In this document: piece by piece, positions 1 to 10,507 of the stretch
Layout of the letters: every line of letters begins with the position of its first letter
Position numbering within the stretch: position 1 is the first letter of the stretch
Source: Datisca glomerata
Lineage: Eukaryota; Streptophyta; Magnoliopsida; Cucurbitales; Datiscaceae
Direction of reading: 5' to 3'
Assembly: GCA_003255025.1 (NCBI GenBank)
Contig: QANY01005678.1
Location: 260,703 to 324,702, forward strand
Length of the DNA: 64,000 bases
Position numbers and translations under genes: made by a program
Notes under the pieces: generated by a model
Databases searched by the model: none
What the model saw: only the letters and a program-made list of their open reading frames with translations
Told to the model about the DNA's origin: nothing

Positions 1-400
1 CGTAAAGACCTTATTTACCATGGCATATTTCGGCCATTTTTGGAAATAAAAAAATTTTCAGCTATTTTTACAACTCCACCCCCAAAACCTGTCTTTTCCT
101 GCTATTTTCCCTATATATATGTATATATTTACATTAATTGGCATATTTTAATGCATGTAGATAAATTTTCATCTTCTAATGACACATCGCATGTTTATTC
201 ACTCTAGATATAATGTTACAAATTTTACAGTATCTTTGAGTGTAACATTGTACTATATATATATATATATATAGATATATATATATATGACTTCACGTCT
301 TTTTCCTGTCTCTGCTTCTCTTTTTAATTTCTCAATCTATTTGTACCATAAAATAATTTGTTAAGTCAGACACTTAGAGTGATTAACTAATTTATTAGAG
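1..400. other. AT-rich non-coding DNA with AT microsatellite
   Basis: I see no coding frame here. The stretch is AT-rich with an interrupted (AT)n microsatellite at about 254-289. The first ~60 bases hold phrases such as TTCGGCC and AGCTATTTTTAC that loosely recall the ends of the MITE-like segment at 45355-45735, but one end alone is not enough to call an element. Confidence 0.5.
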
Positions 401-470
401 ATGAAATATTCATATTTTCAATCTCTTTTATTTCAGCATATAACTCATCTGATGTTCTGCCGATGTGCAG

Positions 471-628
471 GAGACTTCAGTAAACTTCTTTTCGGCCTTA
501 TGTTAGCTAGATTTGGTAGAGCAGCTGATTGTGTTCAGTCCACAATATGTACCCACAAAAATCTGCCCAATAAGTATGAGTCCGGTCTTTATCGAATTGC
601 CTGGAAGTGGGCTCCGGAAACCAATTGA
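471..628 (+). CDS. possible terminal exon of an unknown gene
   Basis: An open frame ends with TGA at 626-628. A good splice acceptor (pyrimidine-rich tract, then GATGTGCAG) lies at 461-470, so the most exon-like part runs from 471. The predicted peptide starts GDFSKLLFGLMLARFGRAAD and ends AWKWAPETN. It has an ordinary amino-acid composition with no repeats. I do not recognise the family, and no upstream exon can be seen because the window begins 470 bases earlier. It may be a chance frame. Confidence 0.2.
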
Positions 629-858
629 ATCTCTAAATTGTTATCAATTTTTCAATTGAACAATTTTCTTTAATTTCGTCTAATTTTCCATTCAAAGCTC
701 CACACTTATTGAATACTTGAATTACATAAACTTCTCTAGATCATTTGTGTTCAGACAATATACTATATTCAAGCAGAAAACTATCGTCAAGAAAGAAACC
801 AAATGTCAATTAAACGAGTTTTCTTTCGTCAAAAAGGCAACACTGCATTAATTAATGA
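629..858. other. intergenic, nothing recognised
   Basis: AT-rich sequence between the possible exon and the 3' end of the LINE coding remnant. No poly(T) tract marking the LINE poly(A) tail is evident, so the LINE 3' boundary is not defined. Confidence 0.4.
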
Positions 859-1165
859 TCACACCATCCCCTGAAACTCTTTTCCCAAAACATGAGATAT
901 CGAGGCTGGGAAGAGCTGGTAGTATACCACTTCAGAATTACAAGCTAAACCTGCTCTAACACAATTATGAGCAACAACATCATGATCTCTAAGACAGTGA
1001 ATAAAGGAAACCTCAACTAAGCTCTATGAAAAATGGTGGATGTCGAGAATAAGAGGAGCAATGCTAGAGTTGCTTAGAAACTGATTCTGGATGGCATTGG
1101 TAAGAGCTAGGCAATCATAGAAAACCTTTATTCTATGTGTGCATACTGATTGATCTTTTGCTATT
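859..1165 (-). pseudogene. LINE RNase H domain, C-terminal half
   Basis: Minus-strand translation gives IAKDQSVCTHRIKVFYDCLA and, after a frameshift, SFIHCLRDHDVVAHNCVRAGL-type text, ending at a TGA at 859-861. This is the second half of the RVT_3 (plant LINE RNase H) domain, with the usual final HxxxD..AH block. The first half of the same domain lies 10 kb away at 11473-11610, on the far side of the Tat retroelement. Frameshifted, so non-functional. Confidence 0.7.
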
Positions 1166-2060
1166 TGTAGATGCAAGGGTGTCACGTGGATGAGGTATAA
1201 GAGTGGTCTAGTCCTAACTCGTGACCGGAACAACGTCTGAGAAAGTCAGGGAGGACGCCGGGAGGTGAAGAAGGAGCACTCTAGACACTCAATGGTGGTG
1301 ACAAATGCTTGCTCTCTCTCTCTAGAGGTGGGAGTTTCTCACTCTAAAAATGGGAGCTTCTCTCTTTAAAGTGGGAGCTTATCTAACTAAATTTTCAATT
1401 CTCTAAACTGAAAGAGGAGTCCTCCTTTTATAGGTGAACAAAAGGAGGGGGACCATTGCAACTAATCCCTTGATTAGTTAAAAGCTCGCCAATCAAAGCT
1501 AACTAATCATGCTTAGGTGAGTAAAATGAGGATTACACATGAGCCAATCGGGTGGCGTTATGTGGGTCTTTGTGTAATGACCATGATCTAGGAAGAACAA
1601 GCCTAGTCGGTGAGGCGCGACAATGGTGTTCACCCAACGCCTCCTCTACAAAGCTTCTTTCAAACAAAACCCCTCCCCAAGGTGGAAGGGTAGCACACCC
1701 TCAATGTCTAGAGTGGTCGTACCGAGAAGGTGTATCCCCCGTCCAGTACACCGTAGCCTCACCCCTAATCCTGCAAGTCCATAACATCCCGAACGAACCC
1801 AGGCAACCATACGTCCACCCAAGTTTTTATCACTTGACTTGGTGGTTTGTGATGTGATGACTCGTTGTGCTAGTGTAGTGGTGTATCTACAAGTTGCATT
1901 ACGGAGGGTGATCAATGCACCTCCATGGTACACCCATGATGGTGACATCAATGGTGCTACCGTAGGGGTGACACCCAATGGTCAAAGGATGGAGGTGGGG
2001 GTGCAGTAGCACGCTCCTTAGATGTGACTCCCGCATCTTCCAACATAGTTACTACTACTA
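1166..2060 (-). repeat. 3' LTR of the Tat element
   Basis: Matches 10508-11420 over most of its length, starting TGTAGATGCAAGGGTG versus TGTAGATACAAGGGTG. Similarity is clear to about 1980 and patchy to about 2060, where the phrase ATAGTTACT is still shared with 11418-11426. The extreme 5' end (U3 side) has diverged, so the inner boundary is approximate. A minus-strand TATA box (CCTATAAAAGGAGG) lies at about 1423-1436. Confidence 0.75.
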
Positions 2061-2803
2061 TGGAAACAAACTATGCAAGCTCCCGTGGTGATGCAATGGT
2101 GAGAGGGGAGCTCGAGACTAGGGTAGTGGCATCTCAACCCCATCGAGCGTCTATTGATAAGGATCCTCCATTGTATGATGATGATAGTGCTCCATACCCT
2201 CTTCAGAATTGGAGTAAGGAAAGGTCAGAGAGTGACAGTTCCGGGAGCGATAGTATGAGTTACGAAGCCTTTGGTGCCTATGAATTCAAGTTGGAGCTTT
2301 TTGGATGGATGGTTGAGTATGACCAGGTTTTAGTGGACGAAACGTTGATCCTGTATCTTTATAAGGCCGTTGAAACTCATTCTCATTGCGGCATTCAGTT
2401 CCTAAGCTTTACCAGGCATATTCACCAATCTTGCATCGCTATGATCGGCAAGACATTATTCATTTTGGCCCATTTTCAGTTCAAGGATGCCCATCTAGAG
2501 GTGGTATCTTATGTGTTGAACATGTAGAAGGAGATGAAGTTGTTACATATGAAGTTGGACTAGTTGAGACCCGCCATCTGTAGCTTCCGGCGGTTGCACT
2601 GACTATTAGCGAGGGAGGTGTACATAGAGCATTTAGAAGACATGCGTCACTTCCAACAAGAGCGAATGCTTGCAGCGCAAGCGAAGATAGCAGATTTAGA
2701 TGCAGAGATTAACGAGCATCGTCAGCTCCAGGCGAGGAGCACCGCCGTAAGGCTTGACTCTGAGGAGCTTGTGGTGGGTGATGTTTTTGGGAACCGTAGT
2801 TAG
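2024..2803 (+). pseudogene. antisense additional ORF(s) of the Tat element
   Basis: Two plus-strand frames oppose the element. 2024-2527 (167 codons) begins MTPASSNIVTTTMETNYASS and has an acidic serine-rich stretch (SESDSSGSDS) near its middle. 2618-2803 (61 codons, same frame) reads as a charged heptad-like coiled coil (LEDMRHFQQERMLAAQ...IADLDAEI). A third frame is open at 2386-2583. This suggests one gene broken by frameshifts, or with an intron. T-rich and TTGTA/AATAAT-like sequence at 2810-2870 resembles a plant polyadenylation region. Tat elements are known to carry extra ORFs between pol and the 3' LTR, some antisense. I do not recognise a domain. Confidence 0.45.
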
Positions 2804-3129
2804 ATTGGTTGTATTTCTTCTTGTACCCCTTATGAATTTTTATGTAATAATAACTCATACTATTGTAAACTTTTACTCGTGAATGAGATGTCGTCTTCTT
2901 TCTTATCTTCCCATGAGGGACGTTGGCTCGCTATTTTCTCTTCTTCTGTATGCGTAATTTATTTGCTTGTTGCAATGTAATATTTATGTGGTAACACAGT
3001 GCGAGTGCCATTGGTGAGATCGTGTGAGGTCGTTAGAGCCGGACACACGTGTCCGGGTGATACATCAAATATGTAGATTTGAGCGGTGTATTACAAGTAT
3101 TCACAATGTCTATCTTATATGTATTTTAA

Positions 3130-3990
3130 GTGGGAACGTGAAAGCTTATGTGACTCATCAAGCATGACACTTATCATAAGTGTTCTTAGAATAGAGGCGT
3201 GAAAGCCAATGCAACTCACCAAGCATGAAGTTTATCATGGGTGTTTTCAAGTAGAGGCGTGAAAGCCTACGCAACTCACTAAGCATGACGTTTATCATGA
3301 GTGTTCTTAAATATCAGTGTGAAAGCCCATGCAACTCACCAAGCATGAATGTTATCATGAGTGTTTCCAAGTAGAGGTGTGAAAGCTTACGCAACTCATC
3401 AAGCATGACGTTATCATGGGTGTTTTTAAATATCGGTGTGAAAGCCTATGCAACTTCGCCATGCATGAAGTTTATCATGGGTGTTCTCAAGTAGAGGCGT
3501 GAAAGCCTATACAACTCACCAAGCATGAAGTTTATCATAGGTGTTTCCAAGTAAAGGCGTGAGAGCCTACGCAACTCACCAAGCATGACGTTAGCATGTG
3601 TGTTCTCAAATAGAGGTGTGAAAGCCTATGCAACTCACCATGCATGAAGTTTATCATAGGTGTTCTCAAGTAGAGACGTGAAAGTCTATGCAACTCATCA
3701 AGTATGAAGTTTATCATGGGTGTTTCCAAGTAAAGGCGTGAGAGGCTAGGCAACTCACCAAGCATGACGTTAACACGGGTATTCTCATATAGAGGTGTGA
3801 AAACATATGCAACTCACCAAGCATGAATTTTATCATGGGTGTTTCCAAGAAAAGGCGTGAGAGCCTACGCAACTCACCAAGCATGACGTTATCATGGGTG
3901 TTCTCAAATAGGGGCGTGAAAGCTTATGCAACTCACCAAGCATGAAGTTTATCATGGGTGTTCTCAAGAAGAGGCGTTAGAGCTACATTA
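3130..3990. repeat. 60-bp tandem array in Tat 3' untranslated region
   Basis: About fourteen copies of a 59-60 bp unit. Each contains a variant of AAGCATGAAGTTTATCATGG, then GTGTTCTCAAGTAGAGGCG, then TGAAAGCCTATGCAACTCACC. Units begin near 3161, 3221, 3281 and so on to about 3938. Monomers fall into classes that recur in order (see findings), so the array is organised, not random. Tandem arrays between pol and the 3' LTR are a known property of Tat elements and a recognised source of plant satellites. Confidence 0.9.
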
Positions 3991-4173
3991 AGTAGCGATA
4001 TTTTGTAGCACATTTTTAGAGTCAAAACTTTCTGAAGTTCCTCCGTTCATTCCAGGTTTGAGTACAGAAGAGCGGGCCAACTGGCTCATATCACACTTAG
4101 TTGCCTCAGTGGTTATTGTTTCAAGCAACGACAAAAGATTTTCATGTATAAAAAGAAGTAACTGACAAAATGC

Positions 4174-5565
4174 CTACGCATAGTATTTCTTGATAAACTT
4201 GAAGTTAAAAGGTGATGGTATTGGGCTTCTTGTTTGCAGATCGACTAAACGACAATATCCACTTTCGGCTAAGGATACTATCTCGTAGGGGCCTTTCCAT
4301 TTTGGTGTGAACTTTTGAGCGTGCATACCCTGCATGATATAATCTGCCACTTTCAATACTAGGTCACCTTCTTAGAACACCCGTGGACGTACCGTTGCCT
4401 CGTAGGTTTTGATCATTCTCTCCTGGTAGGCTTGGGTGCTTTCCTTGGCCTTATCTCTCCTTTCATCTATAGTTTCTAGATCACCAAAACGTGTGGGGCA
4501 CTCGACTCCTGCTGAAGACGTTAGCTTAGCTGATGGTATCATTACCTCTGCAAGTATGACAGCTTCACAACCATAGACCAAAGCAAAGGGGGTTGCTTGC
4601 ATCGGGGACCGTTTCGCTGTTCGGTATGTCCATAGTGCTAAAGGAAGTAATTCATGCCATGTGTTCTGGGAGTCGTGGACCATACGACTAAGTATCCTCA
4701 GTAACGTCTTGTTAGTTGCCTCGGCTTGACCATTCCCCTTGGGGTTAAGGTGTGGACTTATTATGTCGGATGTCGTATGCTTCGAACAGTTCAGCCACCA
4801 CCTTGTATGTGAATGGCGTCCCATTGTCTGAGATGATTCGTCTTGGTAGCCCAAATTGACATATGATGTTCTCTTTGATAAATTTATAGACCTGCCCACC
4901 TGTCCCCTTCTTGAGAGCTATGGCCTTTGCCCATTTAGTGTAATAATTTGTAGCAACAAGGATCCAAATATAACCTTTTGGTGCAGGGGAGATGGGTCCA
5001 ACAAAGTCTAGAGCCCATGTATGAAACGGCCAAGGGACCTCCGTTGGGTGCAAGGATACGGATGGGGCGTGTATAACATTTCCGAAGACCTGGCAAGCGT
5101 GACATTTCATGTATAGTCTAATGTATCAGCTTCCTTGGTGGGCCAATAGTACCCTATCCTGAGCAATTCCTCGTATAGCCTCATGCCTCATTGGCGTTCG
5201 CCATATGCCCTTTGTGTACTTCCTCCATGATAGTTTGTTGATCATCAATACCCAAACACTTGAGAGGACGACCATCCATACTACCCCTGCATAACTCTCA
5301 ATTGAGCATAAAGAAACAAGGACTCCACTTCTTAATAATGAAAGCATCTGCCATGCTTAATGGGAGAGTACCATCGTTCAAATACGAGATGTAAAGTTGT
5401 CGCCAATCCGTCGTAACTTCCACTAGATGAACTTCTTTGGGATTTTGGATCAACTGACACTAAAGACAATTGTTTTGCATAGTCATGGCCTATACGGTCA
5501 TGTTTGGCCAATAGAAACTCATCCTTTGGAGACGTCGGTGTAGGAGCAGCCCTTCCTTGGCACAA
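4174..5565 (-). pseudogene. Tat integrase (fragmented)
   Basis: Minus-strand pieces read from 5565 down to 4174. First come traces of the N-terminal zinc region (KCHACQVFGN). Then the catalytic core follows with WALDFVGPISP (first Asp), IISDNGTPF (second Asp) and NPKGNGQAEATNKTLL (Glu region). The C-terminal end is KWKGPYEIVSLAESGYCRL. Frameshifts occur near 4745-4899 and 5330, and stops elsewhere. The enzyme would have inserted element DNA into the genome. All three acidic positions of the DDE triad can be seen, but not in one frame. Confidence 0.8.
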
Positions 5566-5665
5566 TAGTCTTCATGTAGACGCATGAGGTGGTTGTGGCC
5601 TTCCTCCAAACTCACGCATCGTGAAAGTATTCCATCAGCCTCTATAGAAGAGAACTCCACTCAAA

Positions 5666-6240
5666 TTAAGAATGCTCCTCAACTCCTTTACATAGCAGCT
5701 TCCCCTTGAGATAACTATGCTTTGATCTGCTTCTCCAATCTTGGTATGGTGGCTCAGTGTTGCCCTCAACTATGACGTTCGTGGCTTTAACAACGACTTC
5801 AACCATTGGAATAAAGTTGGTCAGAGGGAGTTTGGTGACCAGAGTTGCCTGGGCATCAATATGGTGATTGTTAGATCTAGAGGTGTGTTCAAAAATAACA
5901 TCATCAAATGTCGCAACAAGCTTTTGAACCACATAGCGGTATTGTGCGAGAGCAGGTTCCTTCACAGTAAAATCTCCTCTAACTTGGTAGATGATCAAGT
6001 TGGAGTCCCCTTTGACCTTGATGGTGGTGGCACCCTTATTCTTTGCATATCGAAGTCCCAATATAAGAGCTTCATACCCTGGTTCGTTGTTTGTACATGA
6101 GAATGTCAATTTGTATACCATTGAATAAATGTTGCCCAAGGGATCCTCCAAGACAAGTCCTGCTCCACCACTAGACTAGGTCGATGACCCGTCGAATGTC
6201 ATAGCCCATGGAGCACCCTCACAACTATTGATTCCATGTA
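5666..6240 (-). pseudogene. Tat second (archaeal-type) RNase H
   Basis: Minus-strand text from about 6225 shows a TFDGSST start (first Asp; a stop follows) and a GGAGLVLEDPLGN strand. NNEPGYEALILGLRYAKNKG supplies the Glu, and KVKGDSNLIIYQVRGDF supplies the next Asp. This is the typical order of the archaeal/plant-type RNase H found between the pol RNase H and the integrase in Tat elements. It is proposed to remove RNA from the RNA-DNA hybrid during reverse transcription. A stop interrupts its start, so this copy is inactive. Confidence 0.75.
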
Positions 6241-6244
6241 GGTC

Positions 6245-7659
6245 TTAAGGTATGGTTTCGTGTAGGGGTTCCGGTTCACCACTCAAAAATTGGGCCAGCA
6301 AATCAGCCAACACTTGACTCCTTTGCGCATTCGGGGTGAGGGGCGTAATGTCAAACTCACTCAGCAACATTGTCCATCGGGTTAGTCTCCCATTCAATGC
6401 ATGCCTGCTTAAAAGAAAATGAATAGGATTGGACTTAGCCATTAAATGAACTCGATTACCTAACATGTAGTGTCAAAATTTTTGCATGGCAAATACAAGA
6501 GCAAGACAATACTTTTCACAAGGTGTATATCTAAGCTCAACATCTCTTAGGACCCTCCTCAAATAATGCATCGGGTGCTTCGCCCCCTCCCTTTCTTGTG
6601 CCAACGAGGCTCCAATGGACTTGGAGGTTGAGGTGATGTAAATCAGCAATAGTAGGTCACTACGCGGTGGCACCATGGTGGCCGGTGTGAGGAGCACATC
6701 CTTTATGTCATCATACTTCTGTTGGTGCTCATGTGTACAAAAAAATATGTGTTCTCCCTTCAAGAGTGGTTATATATCACTGATGGACTCGGCTAGGGCG
6801 AGTATGAATCGGCAGACGTAGGATACTTTCCCTAAGAACGCCTTTAACTCCTTCAAGGATCGTGGTGGGGGCAGGTCCCTGATAGCCTTTACCTTGGATT
6901 GATCAATGTCTACACCCCGCTTGTGTACACAAAAGCCTAAGAACTTCCCCCATGAAATACTGAAAACACACTTCAACAGATTTATTTTAAGCTTGTACGC
7001 TCTGCACCATTCAAAGACACTCCTCAAGCGCTTCAAATGTGAATATGCACTCTTGGACTTATATACCAGATCATCCACATAGTCTTCAACATAATCGTGG
7101 ATCATGTCATGAAAAATTACTGTCATGGCCCGTTGGTAAGTAGCCCCCGCGTTCTTCAGTCTGAAAAGAATTACCACATAGTGAAAGTTTCCAAAGGGTG
7201 TCCTGAAGGCGGTCTTCTCATCATCTCTAATTGCCATCCTGATTTGATTGTATCCACTGAACCCATCCATGAAAGAAAACATTTCAGGTTCCGCTGTAGC
7301 ATCGACCAAGGTGTCTATATTAGGCAGTAGGAAATCATCTTTGGGGCATGCCTTGTTCAAGTCTCTAAAATCCACACAACAATGGATCTGACCAATTTTT
7401 TTTACCGGAATGATGTTTGCTAACCATGTGGGGTCCTTGATAGGCTTGATAAATCCTACCTCTATGAGCTTTGAAATTTCACACTTGATTTGGAGTTCCA
7501 CCTCGGGGCGAAAATGGCAAGGGTGTTGCTTGATATGTGTGCATTGTTCGGAGACCCCGTCATCTCAGAGTACGACCACGCAAAGACATCCTCAAACTCA
7601 CCCAAAAGCTTTATCAAGTCATATAGTTGTTTACTCTCCAAGTCCCTTGCTAGGAACAC
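6245..7659 (-). pseudogene. Tat reverse transcriptase and first RNase H
   Basis: 7501-6770 encodes reverse transcriptase. It shows DFRDLNKACPKDDFLLPNID, then FSFMDGFSGYNQI, and the catalytic box DYVEDYVDDLVY. 6763-6473 and 6466-6245 continue into the pol RNase H with ITSTSKSIGASLAQ, LRYTPCEKYCLAL and the tail LTRWTMLLSEFDI. 7659-7462 holds the upstream linker (ELLGEFEDVFAWSY-like). Breaks at about 6768, 6470 and 7490 prevent a continuous polyprotein. It copies element RNA into DNA. Confidence 0.85.
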
Positions 7660-8256
7660 TGGCCTATTTGTGCTCTCTTCCCCAATATGAACTTCCTCCA
7701 GCCCCTCATGCGGTGGTGATGGGTTGGTTCATAGAAGTACATTAGGTAGTTTTCAATTCATCACGTGGATCCCTTGTATAAGTCCTTGTGTCTTAGTGAA
7801 TGCCTCCTCCGTCATTATATCCTCATCTGCTTCAGTACCAGGGGGATCAGGCTGTACACCTGACCCCGCGCACCATCATAAGCAGTACGCTCTCTTTCCA
7901 TTTGGCAAAGTCACGCGGGTTACCAACTCGGTCCCCGATGTAAGTGATTCATTTCCTTTCGCAAGCTCCCACCTCAGCAAAGGGGAGGCAATCATCCTTC
8001 TAGATGCGACGGCACCTGTCGTTGCAAGTTCGTTAAAGAGCATCACCTCTATCAAGTGAGCCTCAGTCGCATCGAATGATGCTTTGGTAGCCGCCACCGT
8101 GATGTTCTTGCCACGCCATCATGATTTTAGGCACTAATGCAAGGTTGATGGGACACATTGGTGATCGTGAATCCATGGCCTCCCTAACAATACGTGGTAG
8201 ACCGTATTGTACTCAATCACATGGAAACAGTTGGTGGTTCTTATTGGTCTAATTTA

Positions 8257-8962
8257 CTACTCCACATTGACATAACCCATCATCCTCACACTTGCGGATG
8301 AGAAACCCGTCATATCTATTGATTGTCTCACTAGTCGCTTCTCCGGGATGAGAACCGCCATGAAGGTATCATAGGACATGATATTCACTCCTGATCCACC
8401 GTCCAATAGGGTGCGTCTTACTTGCACTCCATTGACCGTTGCCTCCACATAGATGGGGCAATTCTGTCCCATCCTCTTAACATGTCGGCCGGCATTGGTG
8501 AATGTGATGACACTCTCCTCGTTCCACCTCATCTTGCTCAAAGGCGGTTGTCCAAAGCAACAATTCATCTGAGCATAATTTTGCTGAGAAACATCTATTA
8601 GCGTGTTGGATACTTGATGCCATGCAATATCATCCAACCCAAGTGTATCAAAAATGTTTTTACAAGTCGTTGTGTTCAAGAGTTTATCTATGAAGGCGGT
8701 CTCTCCCTATGGTTGCTTCCTCATCTGCTTCCTCCACTATGCTAACACATGAGGTAGAATCTATTGTGTCGATGCTAATCATGTTGACATTGGCATGGTC
8801 AGGAAAAAGGGGTGGGTCTATAGGTCTGACACCTTCCGTAATGATCTCACCCTTCTTCATCTTCTTATCAAAGAATCTTCTAAAAACTTTATACTCTTGG
8901 GTGGGGTGTGATGTAGTGCAGTGATATCTGCAAAAGTTTAGAGAATTTATTTCCTCCCCCAT
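8257..8962 (-). pseudogene. Tat gag end and aspartic protease
   Basis: 8962-8684 has FCRYHCTTSHPTQEYKVFRR, the cysteine/histidine region found at the gag end in Tat elements. 8679-8257 has the retropepsin core RTLLDGGSGVNIMSYDTF; the catalytic Asp sits in LLDGGS, where other retroelements have DTG or DSG. It would cut the polyprotein. A stop separates the two pieces. 7660-8256 upstream of RT is poorly conserved linker in broken frames. Confidence 0.75.
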
Positions 8963-9187
8963 AAGTAGTACGGAGACTCAAGGCAAGATGATCTTTTTGT
9001 CCTTTATCCATACATCTATTAGCGCTTCCACCTTATCCATGGTGCAAGGAAAAGGCGGCGGGTCATTCCTTTCATCTCTGCCTTTCTTACAATCGCGCCC
9101 CTATGGTTGCGCAGCTGCTACTTGAGGATGGTAGCGTGACGTGGTAGGTCTCCAAGGGCGGTCAAAATGGATATTCCTCTCTGGTTG

Positions 9188-9592
9188 TCATGGCTTATGT
9201 ACTGAAGCGTTTGTCATCTTGGATGCTTCTATCAAGCGGGCGAAGGTGACAATCCCCAAATTCTGAAGGTAAACCTTGTAATCACCCAACATCCCTTTGA
9301 TGCACATCTTCACAAGGGCTTCCTCCTTGCAATCCTCTTGGCAATCCATGGCCTTCTCCTTGAACCATTGAACGTGTGAGACAAGGTCATCAGTGATCCT
9401 TTTCCTTTCCAGATCTAGTATGCTAGTCTTCTCCTCTATGAAAAAGAACTTTTCCAAGAAGGTTGATACCATTTGCGTCCACGTCAAGATCGATTCGGGT
9501 GCCAAGCTTGCATACCAGGTGTAAGTGCGCTCCGTCAGGGACTTGGAGAACTCCCTCAAACGCATGAACTCATCATAACCATAGGGTATCAT
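9188..9592 (-). pseudogene. Tat gag, capsid region
   Basis: A 134-codon minus-strand frame with LREFSKSLTERTYTWYASLA, then LTWTQMVSTFLEKFF. This is the retrotransposon gag signature (W-Y/T-W...F..KF) of Ty3/gypsy elements. It would form the virus-like particle shell. Stops at both ends separate it from the N-terminal gag frame at 9844-10458 and the zinc region at 8962; the 225 bases at 8963-9187 are degenerate gag. Confidence 0.75.
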
Positions 9593-9843
9593 ATCATCAA
9601 TGAAATGTATTAAATGTTCTTTGGCACACCCATTTGTGCTGTTATACTTTCAAAAGTTTGGAGGAACATATCCACCAGGTATGTTCTCTAGGCTATGTCA
9701 GCCGAATATGGTGGCCTAAAGTTGACAACGGACTCATTCAATGATGCTCTTATCCTCTCCTCTTGGAGTACCTTTTGGAGGGCTTCATGGGTAATGAAAT
9801 GACTACTTCCAACAAGGATGTTTACTCTTGGGGTGAGGTTGGT

Positions 9844-10458
9844 CTAAGCTCTTGTAGTAGTTGGGCTAGCGAAGTTGTTAAGAGGTGTTGGTGTAACATT
9901 GACTTGTGCAAGAGCTTGAGTGTTGGCTTGAACGTTCGGTTGAACATGGTTTTGGGTGAATGCTTGTGATGGAACACCTACAGCGGCAGATCGTTGGACG
10001 ACCGTGAGAGAGGTCAACGGCGCGCCTATGGTGGAGGTTAGTTGTGCTCCCATGATAGAGGCTAGTTGCACGCCTGTGGTGGAGATTTCTTGCAAGCCCA
10101 TAGTGGAGGTTGGTTGTGCGCCCATGGTGGAGGTTGGTTGCACACCCATGATGGAGGTGGTCAGTTGCGCGCCTATGATGGAGGTGGTCGGTGGAGCGCC
10201 TATGATGGAGGTTGGCGGTGGGTGTTGTGGAACGGTGGCACTGATGTATGCATTCAATGTATCATTGACTTTCTTCATCTCAGCGTTAGAAGCTTGGAGT
10301 TTCTGAATGGTTTCGGCTTGCACTTGCGCTTGCGTAGGTGCGCTTGGTGGTAATTCACGAGAGGTGTTCTCCTCCTCTTGTTCGCGTTTATCATTGAGTA
10401 TGGGTCTATCTCCCTCTGTGCGTGATAGAGCTACTTTTCCCTTTGAACGTCTAACCAT
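9844..10458 (-). pseudogene. Tat gag N-terminus with 8-residue repeats
   Basis: 204 codons starting MVRRSKGKVALSRTEGDRP, with the ATG 30 bases downstream of the primer-binding site. That is the expected gag start. Residues ~45-75 (TIQKLQASNAEMKKVNDTLN) look like a coiled coil. About ten 8-9-residue repeats of the type STIMGAQPT follow, encoded by ~24-bp units at about 10020-10222, then a Q/N-rich tail. Gag frames with repeated inserts of this kind are unusual. 9593-9843 continues gag in broken frames. Confidence 0.65.
10020..10222. repeat. 24-bp coding minisatellite in Tat gag
   Basis: On the plus strand the unit reads close to GCGCCTATGGTGGAGGTTGG, then TTGT. About eight to ten diverged copies, mostly 24 bp with some 27 bp, are kept in frame. 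Because the length is a multiple of three, array length can change without frameshift. Confidence 0.75.
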
Positions 10459-10487
10459 GATGATGCTTCTCTAGTGTGACAAACCAC

Positions 10488-10505
10488 TCCCCAGTGGAGT
10501 CGCCA
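10488..10505 (-). promoter_or_regulatory. Tat primer-binding site
   Basis: The minus strand reads TGGCGACTCCACTGGGGA, two bases inside the 5' LTR end (LTR starts at 10508). Position and TGG start fit a tRNA primer site. The sequence type is that used by Tat/Ogre-like elements. From memory the primer is tRNA-Arg, which I cannot verify here. Confidence 0.75.
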
Positions 10506-10507
10506 AA

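Noticed and set aside
1..60. MULE-like terminus at the window start
   Set aside because: Only a few loosely similar words and no partner end in view.
1552..1978. Open frames on both strands within the Tat LTR
   Set aside because: They overlap each other, and the second LTR does not keep them open.
3535..3765. Minus-strand frame encoding a 20-residue repeated peptide
   Set aside because: A by-product of a 60-bp repeat (20 codons); no start context or conservation.
3130..3990. Regularly spaced repeats resembling a CRISPR array
   Set aside because: The whole 60-bp unit is conserved with no unique spacers, and it lies inside a plant retroelement. It is a minisatellite.
5741..6100. 119-codon plus-strand frame
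   Set aside because: Shadow of the second RNase H of the Tat element.
7410..8059. Plus-strand frames of 111 codons opposite pol
   Set aside because: Shadows of the minus-strand reverse transcriptase and linker; no recognisable protein.
9763..10353. Plus-strand frames with repeated MVEVG/APMMEV peptides
   Set aside because: Antisense reading of the gag minisatellite.
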